Origin: Gemmatimonas sp.
GTDB lineage: Bacteria; Gemmatimonadota; Gemmatimonadetes; Gemmatimonadales; Gemmatimonadaceae
Assembly: GCA_011390935.1 (NCBI GenBank)
Contig: JAABRL010000008.1
Span: forward strand, 51,129-115,128
Direction of reading: 5' to 3'
Length of the DNA stretch: 64,000 bases
This document shows positions 34,854 to 44,433 of this stretch, piece by piece; the first letter of the stretch is position 1, and every line of letters begins with the position of its first letter. The notes under the pieces were generated by a model. That model searched no databases. It was not told the DNA's origin and was given only the letters and a program-made list of their open reading frames with translations. The translations under genes and the position numbers were made by a program.

Positions 34854-35657
34854 TCAGCGGCGTAGCGGCTGCGGCACGACGTACTCCGCCGTGGCCCGTG
34901 GTTCGCGGCCGGCGAGGAGATCCCGCACCTGCAGCGGGGTGAGGTTGGCCTGCAGCCGTCCGCCAACCGCCAGGCTGATCGAGGCCCGCTCTTCGCTGAT
35001 GACCACGACGAGGGCGTCGGATTCCTCCGTGAGGCCGATCGCGGCGCGATGGCGCGTGCCGAGCGCGCGATCGAGCGTCATCGACTGCGACAGCGGGAGG
35101 ATGCAGCTGGCCCCGATGATCACGTCGCCACGAATGATCACCGCGCCGTCGTGCAGCGGCGAATAGGGCGTGAAAATGGTCGTGAGCAGATCGGCCGAGA
35201 CCTTGGCATCCAGCGCCGTTCCGCTCTCCACGTAGTCGCTCAGCGGCACTTCACGCTCGATCACGATGATCGCCCCCACGCCGGAGCGCGAGAGGCGTTC
35301 GATGGCGTCCACGATTTCGTCGAGCACCTCGCCACCCTCGAGCCGCCGAAACACGCGGGCCATGCGCGCTGGCCCCAGGTTCGCCAGCGCAGCGCGTAGC
35401 TCCGGCTGAAAGATCACCAGCAGCGCGAAGGCACCATAGGTGAACACAATGCCCAGCAGATAGCTGATCATGGTGAGGTCGAGCAATCGCGCCACGGTAT
35501 ACGTGAGCGCCAGCACCCCGACCCCACCCAGCATCTGCAACGCACGGGTGCCGCGAATGAGCAGCAGCAACCGGTAGAACAGCCAGGCCACCACCGCGAT
35601 TTCCAGCGGATCGCGCCAGGTCACGTTCAGTGCCTGCAGCAGGGCGAAAGGTGGCAC
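34854..35657 (-). CDS. cdaA: diadenylate cyclase, CdaA/DacA type
   Basis: The enzyme makes cyclic di-AMP from two ATP at the membrane. The 267-residue protein has three N-terminal membrane segments (about 20-35, 42-58 and 66-84), a short coiled linker and the DAC domain with the catalytic DGA (170-172) and RHRAA (202-206). The topology is that of CdaA rather than DisA. It starts with GTG at 35657. Upstream are tilS-hpt-ftsH, downstream yggS; the 154-base gap to ftsH holds a hairpin. No glmM or ybbR gene is adjacent, unlike the Firmicutes operon. Confidence 0.93.
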   Translation of the reverse strand: MPPFALLQALNVTWRDPLEIAVVAWLFYRLLLLIRGTRALQMLGGVGVLALTYTVARLLDLTMISYLLGIVFTYGAFALLVIFQPELRAALANLGPARMARVFRRLEGGEVLDEIVDAIERLSRSGVGAIIVIEREVPLSDYVESGTALDAKVSADLLTTIFTPYSPLHDGAVIIRGDVIIGASCILPLSQSMTLDRALGTRHRAAIGLTEESDALVVVISEERASISLAVGGRLQANLTPLQVRDLLAGREPRATAEYVVPQPLRR

Positions 35658-35725
35658 GCAGGGGGGAGTGAAGGGCGAAGAGGACGGCGGCGATCACATC
35701 GTGGGACCTGACGACCGGATGCGCA

Positions 35726-35762
35726 ACGGGCGGCCTCGGGAATCAATCCCGACGCCGCCCGT
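35726..35762 (-). terminator. hairpin after ftsH
   Basis: Nine base pairs (35726-35734 with 35754-35762), one C/C mismatch, then six more (TCGGGA/TCCCGA) around a short loop. It lies 50 bases past the ftsH stop. There is no clear T-run on the minus strand, so termination may be partial. Confidence 0.55.
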
Positions 35763-35811
35763 GTGCGGATCCCAGATGTGTCAGCGGCACCGGGCCGCCG
35801 ACACGATTGGG

Positions 35812-37800
35812 TTACGCGGGAGACGGCTCCGGTCCGCCGAGCAGCGGAGGAGGTACCGGACGAGCCGGCTGGACTGCCACCGGCGTGACCGGCGGCAGCG
35901 AGGGCGACCGCCCAGGCTCCGGCGGACGCGGCGGCAACGTGCCCCCGTCGCGCAGCACGATGAAGTCATCGCGCGTGAGCGTCTCGCGCTCGAGCAGTCC
36001 CAGCGCCACCGCGTGCAGCAGGCTGTTGTGTTCCGTGAGCACCGAGCGCGCACGCGAATACGCTTCGTTGATCACGCGCGACACCTCGGCATCCACCAGC
36101 TGCGCCGTCTTTTCAGACACTTCACGACGGCTCTGGAGTTCGCGACCGAGGAACACTTCCTGCTCGTTGTCCCCAACCAGGATCGGCCCGATCGCGTCGC
36201 TGAGTCCCCACTGGGAGACGTAGCGGCGCGCAATCGACGTCGCCTGCTGGATATCACTCGCCGCACCGGTGGTGACGCGATCGCGCCCGAACACCAGTTC
36301 TTCGGCGACACGACCACCATACGCCATGACCAGGCGCGCCTCGAGCTGCTCACGGGTGACCGAAACACGATCGTCTTCGGGGAGCGTGAAGGCGACGCCG
36401 AGTGCGCGACCGCGCGGCACGATGGTGACCTTGTGCAGCGGGTCGTTGCCCTTGACCATCATGGCGCACACCGCGTGGCCCGCTTCGTGGAACGCCGTGA
36501 GACGGCGCTCCTCTTCGCGCATGACCAGCGACTTGCGTTCGGCGCCCAGCATGACCTTGTCCTTGGCCTCTTCGAGGTCGGACATGTAGATCTTGTCGTG
36601 TCCCTTGCGGGCGGCCAGCAGCGCCCCCTCGTTCACGAGGTTGGCCAGATCGGCACCCGCCATGCCCGGAGTGCCACGCGCGAGCGAGAGAATCTCCACA
36701 TCGTCAGCGATCGGCTTGTTGCGCAGATGCACCTTGAGGATGCCTTCGCGGCCGCGCAGGTCCGGCGCGTCGACCACGATCTGGCGGTCGAAGCGACCCG
36801 GGCGCAGCAGCGCGGGGTCGAGCACGTCGGGGCGGTTGGTGGCCGCGATGAGGATGACACCTTCGTTGGACTCGAAGCCGTCCATCTCCACGAGCAGCTG
36901 GTTGAGCGTCTGCTCGCGCTCGTCGTGTCCACCGCCGAGACCGGCGCCGCGGTGACGACCCACGGCATCGATTTCGTCGATGAAGATGATGCACGGCGCA
37001 TGCGCCTTCCCCTGTTCGAACAGGTCGCGAACGCGCGAGGCGCCCACACCGACGAACATTTCCACGAAATCGGAGCCCGACATCGAGAAGAAGGGGCGGC
37101 CGGCTTCACCAGCCACCGCCTTGGCCAGCAGCGTCTTGCCGGTGCCCGGAGGGCCCACCAGCAGCGCACCCTTGGGCAGACGACCGCCCAACTTGGTGAA
37201 CTTCTGCGGGTCCTTCAGGAACTCGATGATCTCCTGCAGTTCGACCTTGGCTTCGTCGGCGCCGGCCACGTCGGCGAACGTGAGCTTGGGCGTGTCACCG
37301 CTGAGCAGCTTCGCCTTGCTCTTGCCGAACGAGAACGCCTTGTTGCCGCCCGACTGCATCTGCCGGAACAGGAAGATCCAGAAGCCGATGATGATGAGCC
37401 ACGGCAGGAAGCCAAGCAGCATGCTCGTGAGGTTCGCGCGCGATTCCTGCGCGTCGACCTCGACGCCATACGTGAGGAGCTTCTCGACCTCGGCATCGGA
37501 GTTCTCCACCGGATAGCGCATGGTGAAGCGACTCACGTCCTTGCCGTTGGCCTTGATCGCGCTCCGGAACGCACCCACGGCGACCTTGCCACCCTGGATC
37601 GTGACGTCCTTGATGTTGCCCGCTTTGAGCTGCTCGATGTAGAACGTGTATTTGATCTGGGGTGCCGCTTCGGACTTGCCGCCCGTGTACGACACAATCG
37701 CCAACGGGATCAGGAAGACGAGAACCCAGAAGGACATGGTGCGCGAAAACTTGCCCCAGTTGAAGGGCTTTTTCGGCGGCGGAGTCATGGGCGAGGGCAT
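35812..37800 (-). CDS. ftsH: ATP-dependent zinc metalloprotease FtsH
   Basis: FtsH is a membrane-bound AAA+ protease that degrades misfolded and regulatory proteins. The 662-residue protein has two membrane segments (about 22-38 and 128-146) flanking the periplasmic domain, Walker A GPPGTGKT (216-223), Walker B IIFIDEID, the second region of homology [20 protein letters not shown], and the zinc site HEAGH (438-442). The C-terminus has an unusual proline-rich tail ([14 protein letters not shown]). It starts six bases after hpt; tilS-hpt-ftsH is a widely conserved gene order. Confidence 0.97.
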   Translation of the reverse strand: MPSPMTPPPKKPFNWGKFSRTMSFWVLVFLIPLAIVSYTGGKSEAAPQIKYTFYIEQLKAGNIKDVTIQGGKVAVGAFRSAIKANGKDVSRFTMRYPVENSDAEVEKLLTYGVEVDAQESRANLTSMLLGFLPWLIIIGFWIFLFRQMQSGGNKAFSFGKSKAKLLSGDTPKLTFADVAGADEAKVELQEIIEFLKDPQKFTKLGGRLPKGALLVGPPGTGKTLLAKAVAGEAGRPFFSMSGSDFVEMFVGVGASRVRDLFEQGKAHAPCIIFIDEIDAVGRHRGAGLGGGHDEREQTLNQLLVEMDGFESNEGVILIAATNRPDVLDPALLRPGRFDRQIVVDAPDLRGREGILKVHLRNKPIADDVEILSLARGTPGMAGADLANLVNEGALLAARKGHDKIYMSDLEEAKDKVMLGAERKSLVMREEERRLTAFHEAGHAVCAMMVKGNDPLHKVTIVPRGRALGVAFTLPEDDRVSVTREQLEARLVMAYGGRVAEELVFGRDRVTTGAASDIQQATSIARRYVSQWGLSDAIGPILVGDNEQEVFLGRELQSRREVSEKTAQLVDAEVSRVINEAYSRARSVLTEHNSLLHAVALGLLERETLTRDDFIVLRDGGTLPPRPPEPGRSPSLPPVTPVAVQPARPVPPPLLGGPEPSPA

Positions 37801-37806
37801 AAGACC

Positions 37807-38358
37807 TTATTCCAGGCTGGCGACATACGGCACGTGCCGAAAATGCTCGGCGTGATCAAGACCGTAGCCGACGAGAAACTCGTGCGGGGCGTCGAACCCG
37901 ACGAACCGAACGGGGGACGTGAGATGCTCGGCAATGTGCTTGTGCAACAGCGCACAGATTTCGAGGGACCGTGGCTGGCGCGCCGACAGGAGCTCCAGCA
38001 AGCGCGCCAACGTGCGCCCGGAATCCACGATATCTTCAACTAGCAGAATGTGTTTGCCCTGCAGTTCCGTTTCCGGATCGTACAACAAACGCACCACGCC
38101 GCTGCTTTCCATGGCATCGCCGTAGCTCGACGCCACGAGAAAATCGACCTGCAGCGGACGTTCGATCTGACGCACGAGATCGCTGAGGAAGATGAAGCTG
38201 CCCTTGAGCAGCCCCAGCACCAGCAGCTCACCGTCAGGGTAGGCGGCGGTGATTTCCGCCCCCAACTCCCGTACGCGCGCCTGAATGGCCGCTTCGTCGT
38301 ACACGATGCGCCGGACGGCTCGACCGTCGAGGCGCGGATCAACCGAACTCGCGCTCAC
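37807..38358 (-). CDS. hpt: hypoxanthine phosphoribosyltransferase
   Basis: The enzyme converts hypoxanthine or guanine plus PRPP into IMP or GMP. The 183-residue length is typical. It shows the PRPP loop LLVEDIVDSGRTLARLL (106-122), the substrate region LLKGSFIFLSDLVRQI and the C-terminal VGFDAPHEFLVGYGLD motif of bacterial HPRTs. The GTG start at 38358 overlaps the tilS end by 20 bases; a much longer frame upstream is only a shadow of tilS. Coupled to tilS and ftsH. Confidence 0.95.
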   Translation of the reverse strand: MSASSVDPRLDGRAVRRIVYDEAAIQARVRELGAEITAAYPDGELLVLGLLKGSFIFLSDLVRQIERPLQVDFLVASSYGDAMESSGVVRLLYDPETELQGKHILLVEDIVDSGRTLARLLELLSARQPRSLEICALLHKHIAEHLTSPVRFVGFDAPHEFLVGYGLDHAEHFRHVPYVASLE

Positions 38359-39712
38359 TGCGATACCAGATGAGGTCCGACCTGCCGGATCGGTGCGGCG
38401 CGGCGAGGCCGCGACAGACTCCCGGAACCCATACGACCGCCCCGTCTTCGAGGACGACCGGCCAACTCCCCCGGTCAAGTCGCGGAATCCCAGCTTCCGA
38501 AAGATATCGTGCAATGCGTCGTCCCGCCCCTGCCCGCGCTGTGACAATGCGATCACCCGGCTCCCAGCGCCGAATCTCGAGCGAGGTGCCAGCCGGAAAC
38601 GCGGCGACCCACGGGTCGCGTGCGTCGCCGTGCGCCACCGGCGGCGCACCGAGCGGTACGAAGCGCCAGCCAGGCCAGGACAGCACCGAGGGCGCCGCAC
38701 CCTGCCTCGCCGAGGCCCGCATCGCCGCATCGCGACGCGCCACCTGCACCGGTGTCCGGACTTCAAACACCGCGCCCGACCGCACCACCACCGCCCCACC
38801 GGGCAGCTGCAGTTCGCCCGCGCGTGCACTCCCGATAGTAAACCGAATCAATCGACGCGTTCCGTCGGCCGTGAGCATGATACCGAGCGGTCCGAGCAGC
38901 GCCGGCCACAGCACGGCCAGCATCTCGTCGGAGTACCCCGCCACGCTCTCGCGGTCCAGGTGCCACACGCGCGGCTGCGCCTCGCGCCAAGGCAACTGCT
39001 GCACCAGCGTCTCCAGGTCGGCACGCCAGCTCGCCGCCGTGCGTCCGATGCGCAACAGGTCGGCGCCCACACCGGGTGAGGCGGCCTCGAGCGCGGGGAG
39101 CAGATCGAGCCGCAGTCGCACGCGCTGATGCCGGCGATCCTGGTTCGCCGGGTCCTCGAGGGAAGGCACATCGTGCGCGGTGGTGTAGGCACGCAACGCC
39201 GCGCGGGATACGTCGAGCCACGGACGCACGATCGGCCCGGGGGCCGCCAGTGCGGCGAGTCCGCGCGCGCCGGCGCCACGCAGCAGCCGCTGCACAATGG
39301 TCTCGAGTTGATCGTCAGCCGAGTGGGCAGTGGCGACCCGGGCCCGATGCGCCGTGGCCACGCGGTGCAGAAAGCCCCAGCGCGCCTCGCGCCAGCCGGC
39401 CTCGGTGGTGGCCGGCTTTACCGCCCGCTGCCGGACCACCGGCACGCCCCAGCGGCGAGCGGTGGCCACCACGAGCGACGCGGCCTCGCGCGCGTACTCG
39501 CCGGTGCCATGATCGAAGGTGGCCACCGTGGCAATCCGCGCCGGCGCCCAGCGCACCATGGCGTGCAGCAGCGCCATCGAGTCTGCGCCGCCCGACACGG
39601 CAAGCACGAGCGGCGACGCGTCGGCGGGCAGCGACGCGATCGCCGCGGACAGCGCGTGATCTGCGGGGTGCGCGGGGGCGTTCAGCGGCGGCGAGGGAGC
39701 GGGAGACAGCAT
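38339..39712 (-). CDS. tilS: tRNA(Ile)-lysidine synthase (TilS)
   Basis: TilS modifies C34 of the CAT-anticodon tRNA-Ile to lysidine so that it reads AUA. The 457-residue protein has the PP-loop SGGADSMALLH (40-50), GWREARWGFLHRVA, TAHSADDQLETIVQRLLRGA, and a C-terminal substrate domain (IRRWEPGDRI). The ATG at 39712 starts the N-terminal region shortly before the PP-loop; an upstream extension of 20 codons is possible but runs toward the divergent gene. It heads tilS-hpt-ftsH and is the last gene of the unbroken minus-strand run. Confidence 0.94.
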   Translation of the reverse strand: MLSPAPSPPLNAPAHPADHALSAAIASLPADASPLVLAVSGGADSMALLHAMVRWAPARIATVATFDHGTGEYAREAASLVVATARRWGVPVVRQRAVKPATTEAGWREARWGFLHRVATAHRARVATAHSADDQLETIVQRLLRGAGARGLAALAAPGPIVRPWLDVSRAALRAYTTAHDVPSLEDPANQDRRHQRVRLRLDLLPALEAASPGVGADLLRIGRTAASWRADLETLVQQLPWREAQPRVWHLDRESVAGYSDEMLAVLWPALLGPLGIMLTADGTRRLIRFTIGSARAGELQLPGGAVVVRSGAVFEVRTPVQVARRDAAMRASARQGAAPSVLSWPGWRFVPLGAPPVAHGDARDPWVAAFPAGTSLEIRRWEPGDRIVTARAGAGRRIARYLSEAGIPRLDRGSWPVVLEDGAVVWVPGVCRGLAAPHRSGRSDLIWYRSEREFG

Positions 39713-39781
39713 GTGCTCGTAGTATAGAACAGCACACCGTCCCACGCGGATCCGCCCGTTCCCCTGCCCCAACGCTTCGCC

Positions 39782-40450
39782 ATGCGATCACTGCTTCCGC
39801 GATGCTCCCGATTGCTCTGCCGGCACTTGCGGCCACTGCTGCTGCTTGCGTTGGCCACCGCCGCGCCGTTCGCGTCAGCCAAGGCGCAGCGCCTCACGCC
39901 CGCCGAAGTGGCGCGCCGCGACGGAGGGATCGCGCCCTACACGCCGGCGGATGTGGCCTTCATGACGGGCATGATCGGACATCACGCACAGGCGGTGCAG
40001 ATGTCGCGCTTGGCCCCCACCAACGACGCCTCCCGTTCGGTGCAGATTCTCGCCGAACGCATCGCCGTGGCGCAGCAGGACGAAATCGCGTTCATGCAGC
40101 GGTGGTTGCGCGAACGTGATCACCCGGTGCCACCGGCCGACGCCGCGCACCATCACGGCGAGCACGCGGAACACGCCCCGATGATGCCCGGTATGCTCAC
40201 CGCCGCCGAGCTCGCCCAGCTGCAGAGCGCACGTGGCACCGCGTTCGACCGCCTGTTCCTCACGCTCATGATCAAGCATCACGCCGGCGCCCTCACCATG
40301 GTGGACGAGCTGCTGGCCTCGCCTGGCGCGGCTCAGGACGACGATGTGTACAAATTCGTGTCCGATGTGAACGCCGACCAGGACACCGAGATCGCGCGCA
40401 TGCGCCTCATGCTCGAATCCCTCCCACCGACCTCGGCGCCTCGCCGCTGA
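39782..40450 (+). CDS. secreted DUF305 protein, copy 1
   Basis: A 222-residue protein with a signal peptide (about the first 35 residues, ending near ASAKAQ). It has the two DUF305 halves, each with a Met/His-rich helix: DVAFMTGMIGHHAQAVQMSR and LFLTLMIKHHAGALTMVDEL. Between them is a histidine-rich loop (HHHGEHAEHAPMMPG). DUF305 has a ferritin-like helical fold, and the paired histidines and methionines suggest metal (copper or iron) binding, though no function is established. It lies 29 bases before an LVIVD-repeat gene; the same pairing recurs at 58.5-61.1 kb. Confidence 0.88.
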   Translation: MRSLLPRCSRLLCRHLRPLLLLALATAAPFASAKAQRLTPAEVARRDGGIAPYTPADVAFMTGMIGHHAQAVQMSRLAPTNDASRSVQILAERIAVAQQDEIAFMQRWLRERDHPVPPADAAHHHGEHAEHAPMMPGMLTAAELAQLQSARGTAFDRLFLTLMIKHHAGALTMVDELLASPGAAQDDDVYKFVSDVNADQDTEIARMRLMLESLPPTSAPRR

Positions 40451-40479
40451 CCCCGCCCCTCCCACCTCCCGGAGCCCCT

Positions 40480-42249
40480 GTGCCGCATCACGTCCGTCCG
40501 CTGGTTGCGCTCGTCGCGCTGGCCATTCCCTTGGCGGTTGCCCCCCTCGCCGCGCAGCAGCGCATCGCGCCCGACGCACCCACGCCTGATCCGCGCGTCG
40601 GCCTCAAAGCCGGCTGGTTCGACGCCGGCGAGGCGATCTGGAACATGCAGCGCATCTCCCACACGAAGCCGTCGAGCGACTTCACCAATCCGTCCACGCC
40701 CGGCGACGCGCGCCTCAAGAACTCCGATCTCGCGTTCATCGGCACGCACGTGATCCAGGGGAACTACAGCGGCTATCAGATCATCGACATCGCCAATCCG
40801 GCCGCCCCGCGTCACGTCACGTCGTACGTGTGTCCGGGGTCGCAGAGTGATGTGTCCGTGTACGGGCGGCTCATGTTCGTGTCACACGAGGCGAACACAG
40901 GACGTCTGGACTGCGGGCTGGGAGGTGTGCCGGACACGGTGAGCGCAGAGCGCGCGCGCGGCGTGCGCATTTACGACATCACCGACATCAGCGCGCCGAA
41001 ATCCATTGCGATGGTGCAGACGTGCCGCGGCTCGCACACGCACACGCTCGTGACCGATCCGAAGGACCCGGCGCATGTGTACGTGTACGTGAGCGGCAGT
41101 GCGCCGGTGCGCTCGCCGTCTGAGCTGCCGGGGTGCTCGGGCGCGCCCATCGAGGACGACCCCAACTCGGCGCTCTTTCGCATCGAAGTGATCCAGGTGC
41201 CGCTCGACAATCCGGCCGCGGCGCGCATCGTGAGCTCACCCCGCATCTTCACCGAGCTGTCGGCGCCGCCCGAGCACGCGGCCAACTCGGTGCCCGGCGC
41301 GCCGGCCTCGCGGCAGCGTGGTGCCCCCACGCAGTGCCATGACATCACCGTGTATCCGGCCATCGGCCTCGCCGGTGGTGCCTGCGCCGGCTACGGGCTG
41401 CTGCTCGACATTCGGGATGTGAAGAACCCGGTGCGCATTGGTGCCGTGGCCGACGAGAACTTCTCCTTCTGGCACTCGGCCACCTTCAACAACGACGGCA
41501 CCAAGGTGCTGTTCACGGACGAGTGGGGCGGCGGCACGCAGCCGCGCTGCCGCGAGACGGACAAGATGGAGTGGGGGGCCAACGCGCTCTTCACGCTCGA
41601 GAACAACGTGATGACGTTCAAGAGCTACTACAAAATGCCCGCGGCGCAGACGGCCAACGAGAACTGCGTGGCACACAACGGATCGCTGATCCCGATTCCC
41701 GGTCGCGACGTGATGGTGCAGGCGTGGTACCAGGGGGGCATTTCGATTCTCGACTGGACGGACATTGAACACCCGATCGAGATCGCCTATCACGATCGCG
41801 GCCCGATGGACGACACCAAGCTGGTGAGCGCGGGTTCGTGGTCGGTGTATTGGTACAACGGCCTGCTGGTGAGCTCGGAGATCGCGCGCGGACTCGACAT
41901 TTTCGCGCTCACGCCGAGCCGCCACATCACGCAGAACGAGATCGATGCGGCGAATACCGTGCGCTTCGAGCAGCTCAATGTGCAGGAGCAGCCCAAGATC
42001 GTGTGGCCACCGAGCTTCGCGAAGGCACGCGCGTTCGTGGACCAGCTGGAGCGGTCGGGTGGGCTGAACGCCGAGCAGCTCACCGCGCTGCGTGACGGGC
42101 TCACGCAGGCCGAATCCGCGTCCGGGGCGACGCGACGCACCACCCTCGCGCGTCTCGGGAACTCGTTCAACGCAACGGCGTCGACCGATCGCCGCAAGGC
42201 ACTGATGCTCGTGGAGGCGCTGGAGGAGCTGGCGGGCGCATCGATGTAG
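40480..42249 (+). CDS. secreted LVIVD-repeat beta-propeller protein, copy 1
   Basis: A 589-residue exported protein (signal peptide ends near LAAQQ). Repeats of the LVIVD type occur throughout (YSGYQIIDIANPAAPRHVTS, RGVRIYDITDISAPKSIAMV, GLLLDIRDVKNPVRIGAVAD, GGISILDWTDIEHPIEIAYH), indicating a beta-propeller. Conserved, possibly metal-binding sites include GSHTHTL, CHDITVYP and ENCVAHNGSLIP. A helical tail of about 80 residues follows. The GTG start is chosen because GGAG lies five bases upstream. It is probably co-transcribed with the DUF305 gene. The propeller is likely a protein-interaction or extracellular sensor domain; the function is unknown. Confidence 0.88.
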   Translation: MPHHVRPLVALVALAIPLAVAPLAAQQRIAPDAPTPDPRVGLKAGWFDAGEAIWNMQRISHTKPSSDFTNPSTPGDARLKNSDLAFIGTHVIQGNYSGYQIIDIANPAAPRHVTSYVCPGSQSDVSVYGRLMFVSHEANTGRLDCGLGGVPDTVSAERARGVRIYDITDISAPKSIAMVQTCRGSHTHTLVTDPKDPAHVYVYVSGSAPVRSPSELPGCSGAPIEDDPNSALFRIEVIQVPLDNPAAARIVSSPRIFTELSAPPEHAANSVPGAPASRQRGAPTQCHDITVYPAIGLAGGACAGYGLLLDIRDVKNPVRIGAVADENFSFWHSATFNNDGTKVLFTDEWGGGTQPRCRETDKMEWGANALFTLENNVMTFKSYYKMPAAQTANENCVAHNGSLIPIPGRDVMVQAWYQGGISILDWTDIEHPIEIAYHDRGPMDDTKLVSAGSWSVYWYNGLLVSSEIARGLDIFALTPSRHITQNEIDAANTVRFEQLNVQEQPKIVWPPSFAKARAFVDQLERSGGLNAEQLTALRDGLTQAESASGATRRTTLARLGNSFNATASTDRRKALMLVEALEELAGASM

Positions 42250-42387
42250 GACCGCGTCGCGGCGGGAACTCGACCCGAACCGACATGGTTTTCTTCGGAG
42301 ACCACCGATGTTCCGTCAATCGGGGGCTACCATCACAGCGGATCGCGATATACCTTCCCGCGGTCCTTTACCAATGGAGACGGCAGA

Positions 42388-42552
42388 GTGGAAGACGCAG
42401 GCACGTTCGGCACGTTGTGGGCATCGCTCGGGATGTCGGCCTATTTCATGGCCCTCACCTGGATCAACATCCTGCTCGGGCTGTTTCTCACCCCGCTGTT
42501 CATGATTCCGCTCAGCTGGCTGAAGAGCCGTCAGGGCGGCCAGCAGGACTGA
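42388..42552 (+). CDS. 54-residue membrane microprotein
   Basis: A short frame starting with GTG at 42388 and stopping at 42550-42552. GGAG lies eight bases before the start. The product begins VEDAGTFGTLWASLGMSAYF, has one long or two short hydrophobic helices (MALTWINILLGLFLTPLFMI) and ends with a polar tail (SWLKSRQGGQQD). It is 139 bases past the LVIVD gene and directly before a strong terminator. I know no family. The support is start signal, hydrophobic pattern and position. Confidence 0.6.
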   Translation: MEDAGTFGTLWASLGMSAYFMALTWINILLGLFLTPLFMIPLSWLKSRQGGQQD

Positions 42553-42578
42553 TCGCCGCTCCGGTGGTGTGATGCACG

Positions 42579-42606
42579 AAAGCCCCGGTCTGTCGACCGG
42601 GGCTTT
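42579..42606. terminator. bidirectional intrinsic terminator
   Basis: A perfect 12-bp stem (42579-42590 with 42595-42606) with loop TGTC. It begins with AAA and ends with TTT, so both strands have a short T-run. It closes the DUF305/LVIVD/microprotein unit from the left and can stop amtB transcripts from the right. Confidence 0.9.
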
Positions 42607-42627
42607 CCTTGTCTGCGCCAGTGTCCC

Positions 42628-42660
42628 AGCGTCCCGAACCCGATGCGGGTCCGGGACGCT
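42628..42660 (-). terminator. hairpin after amtB
   Basis: A nine-base-pair outer stem (AGCGTCCCG/CGGGACGCT) and an inner five-pair stem (ACCCG/CGGGT) begin 10 bases past the amtB stop. There is no T-run, so it may act together with the hairpin at 42579. Confidence 0.55.
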
Positions 42661-42670
42661 GCATCGATCC

Positions 42671-44020
42671 TCAGCGTGAGAGCGCGCCGGATGGATCGAG
42701 CACCACATCGCGCGCGGGCAGCATCACCGGCTCGCTGAGCGCAATGCGCTTGCCGGTGAGGTCGCTGTAGTCGCTGCCGTGATACGCCTCTTCGCCGTGC
42801 TCGCTGAGGTCGATGCCCATGACCTCGGCGCTCACCGGCACACGCACCGGCATGATGGCGCGCACGAGTGTGAGCAGCGCAACGCTCGCGACACCCGCAA
42901 AGATCATCGTGGCGACAACCGCAACGGCCTGCACCCACAGCAGTCCCACGTTGCCGTAGAGCGCGCCATTGGCGCCGTCCGGGTTCACCGTGGTGGTGGC
43001 GAACACGCCAGTCAGGATGGCGCCCGAAATGCCGGCCACGCCGTGGCAGGCGAACACGTCGAGCGTGTCATCCACGCGGGACTTCGCGCGCATGTGCAGC
43101 GCGAGGAATGACAGCGGGGCGGAGAGCACGCCAATGGCCAGTGCCCCCATCGGGGTGACGAAGCCGGCGGCGGGCGTGATGGCCACGAGTCCTACCACGG
43201 CCCCGGTCGCCGCGCCAACCGCCGTAGCTCGACCACTGCGCCAGATTTCGCACACCAACCAGGCCACGACACCCGCGGAAGCGCCAGCGTGCGTGGTCAG
43301 CAACGCGTTGGCGGCCACCCCGCTCGCACCGAGCGCCGAGCCGGCATTGAAGCCGAACCACCCGAACCAGAGCAGCCCCGCACCCAGCAACGTGAAGGGC
43401 ACGTTGTGCGGCACGGTGGCAATGCGGCCGAAGTCGCGGCGTGGGCCCAGCATGTGGGCGAGTACAATGGCCGTGACGCCGGCGCTGATGTGCACCACGG
43501 TGCCACCGGCGAAGTCGAGCGCGCCGAGCTCACGCAGCCACCCGCCCTCGCCCCACACCCAATGCGCAAGCGGATCGTACACGAAGGTGGACCACAGCAC
43601 GCCAAACACCACATACGCCGTGAAGCGCATGCGCTCCACGACGGCGCCTGAGAAGAGGGCGACCGCGATGCCGGCGAACATGCCCTGAAACGCCGCGAAG
43701 AGCACATGCGGAATGCCGCTCGAATAGGGGCCGCCCTCGGCGCCAACGCCCGAGAGTCCGGCAAACGACAGGTCGCCGAACCAGCGTGTGCCTTCGCCAA
43801 ACGCAAAGCTGTACCCCACGAGAACCCACTGAACCGTGATCACGGCCAGCGCGGCCACGCTCATGAGCATGGTGTTGAGGGCACTCTTGCCGCGCACGAG
43901 GCCGCCGTAGAAGAAGGCGAGCCCGGGGACCATGACCAACACGAGCGCGGTGGAGACCAGCACCCAGGCAGTATCACCAGAGGAGATTTCGGCGGCCTGC
44001 AGCAGAAGCGCGTTGATCAT
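42671..44020 (-). CDS. amtB: ammonium transporter (AmtB)
   Basis: A 449-residue membrane protein with about eleven hydrophobic helices that conducts ammonium. Family motifs are visible: DTAWVLVSTALVLVMVPGLA, FFYGGLVRGKSALN, the two pore histidines (His177 in GGTVVHISAGVTAIV and His326 in FACHGVAGISG) and GWFGFNAGSAL. The cytoplasmic tail of about 50 residues is longer than usual and holds GIDLSEHGEEAYHG, the motif of Amt proteins that bind PII. It starts two bases after the glnK stop; glnK-amtB pairing is the normal arrangement. Confidence 0.96.
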   Translation of the reverse strand: MINALLLQAAEISSGDTAWVLVSTALVLVMVPGLAFFYGGLVRGKSALNTMLMSVAALAVITVQWVLVGYSFAFGEGTRWFGDLSFAGLSGVGAEGGPYSSGIPHVLFAAFQGMFAGIAVALFSGAVVERMRFTAYVVFGVLWSTFVYDPLAHWVWGEGGWLRELGALDFAGGTVVHISAGVTAIVLAHMLGPRRDFGRIATVPHNVPFTLLGAGLLWFGWFGFNAGSALGASGVAANALLTTHAGASAGVVAWLVCEIWRSGRATAVGAATGAVVGLVAITPAAGFVTPMGALAIGVLSAPLSFLALHMRAKSRVDDTLDVFACHGVAGISGAILTGVFATTTVNPDGANGALYGNVGLLWVQAVAVVATMIFAGVASVALLTLVRAIMPVRVPVSAEVMGIDLSEHGEEAYHGSDYSDLTGKRIALSEPVMLPARDVVLDPSGALSR

Positions 44021-44022
44021 GG

Positions 44023-44433
44023 TCAGCGGCCCTCGTTGCGCGACGGTACGGCGTACTGTGCCGTTTCGCGCTGCACGAGCTCGGCCGTGACCGGCGTGAG
44101 CGCCAACCCGTCACGCTCGCCGGTGCGGATGCGTACGACCTGATCGAGCGGCTGTACGAAGATCTTGCCGTCCCCCACTTCTCCAGTGCGTGCGCCCTCG
44201 AGGATCGCGTCGATGCAGCTCTCGACGAAGTTGTCGGAGCACGCCATTTCGAGGCGGACCTTCTCGTGGAACTCGAGCACCACCGTGTCGCCACGATACT
44301 GCTGCACCACGTCGCGCTCGCCGCCGTGCCCGCTGACGCGCGAGAGCGTAATCCCAGTCACCCCGATGCGGAAGAGCGCCAACTTGACGTCGGAGAGGCG
44401 CTCGGGACGGATGATCGCCGTGATCAGCTTCAT
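44023..44433 (-). CDS. glnK: PII nitrogen regulatory protein (GlnK-like) lacking Tyr51
   Basis: PII proteins sense ATP/ADP and 2-oxoglutarate and plug AmtB. The 136-residue protein starts MKLITAIIRPERLSDVKLAL and has the C-terminal signature VGDGKIFVQPLDQVVRIRTG. In the T-loop the YRG Tyr46 is kept, but position 51, the uridylylated tyrosine of enteric PII, is valine (YRGDTVVLEF), so GlnD-type regulation at this site is not possible. A 24-residue C-terminal extension follows the usual end. An upstream in-frame extension is open but does not look like PII; ATG 44433 is the family start. Confidence 0.93.
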   Translation of the reverse strand: MKLITAIIRPERLSDVKLALFRIGVTGITLSRVSGHGGERDVVQQYRGDTVVLEFHEKVRLEMACSDNFVESCIDAILEGARTGEVGDGKIFVQPLDQVVRIRTGERDGLALTPVTAELVQRETAQYAVPSRNEGR

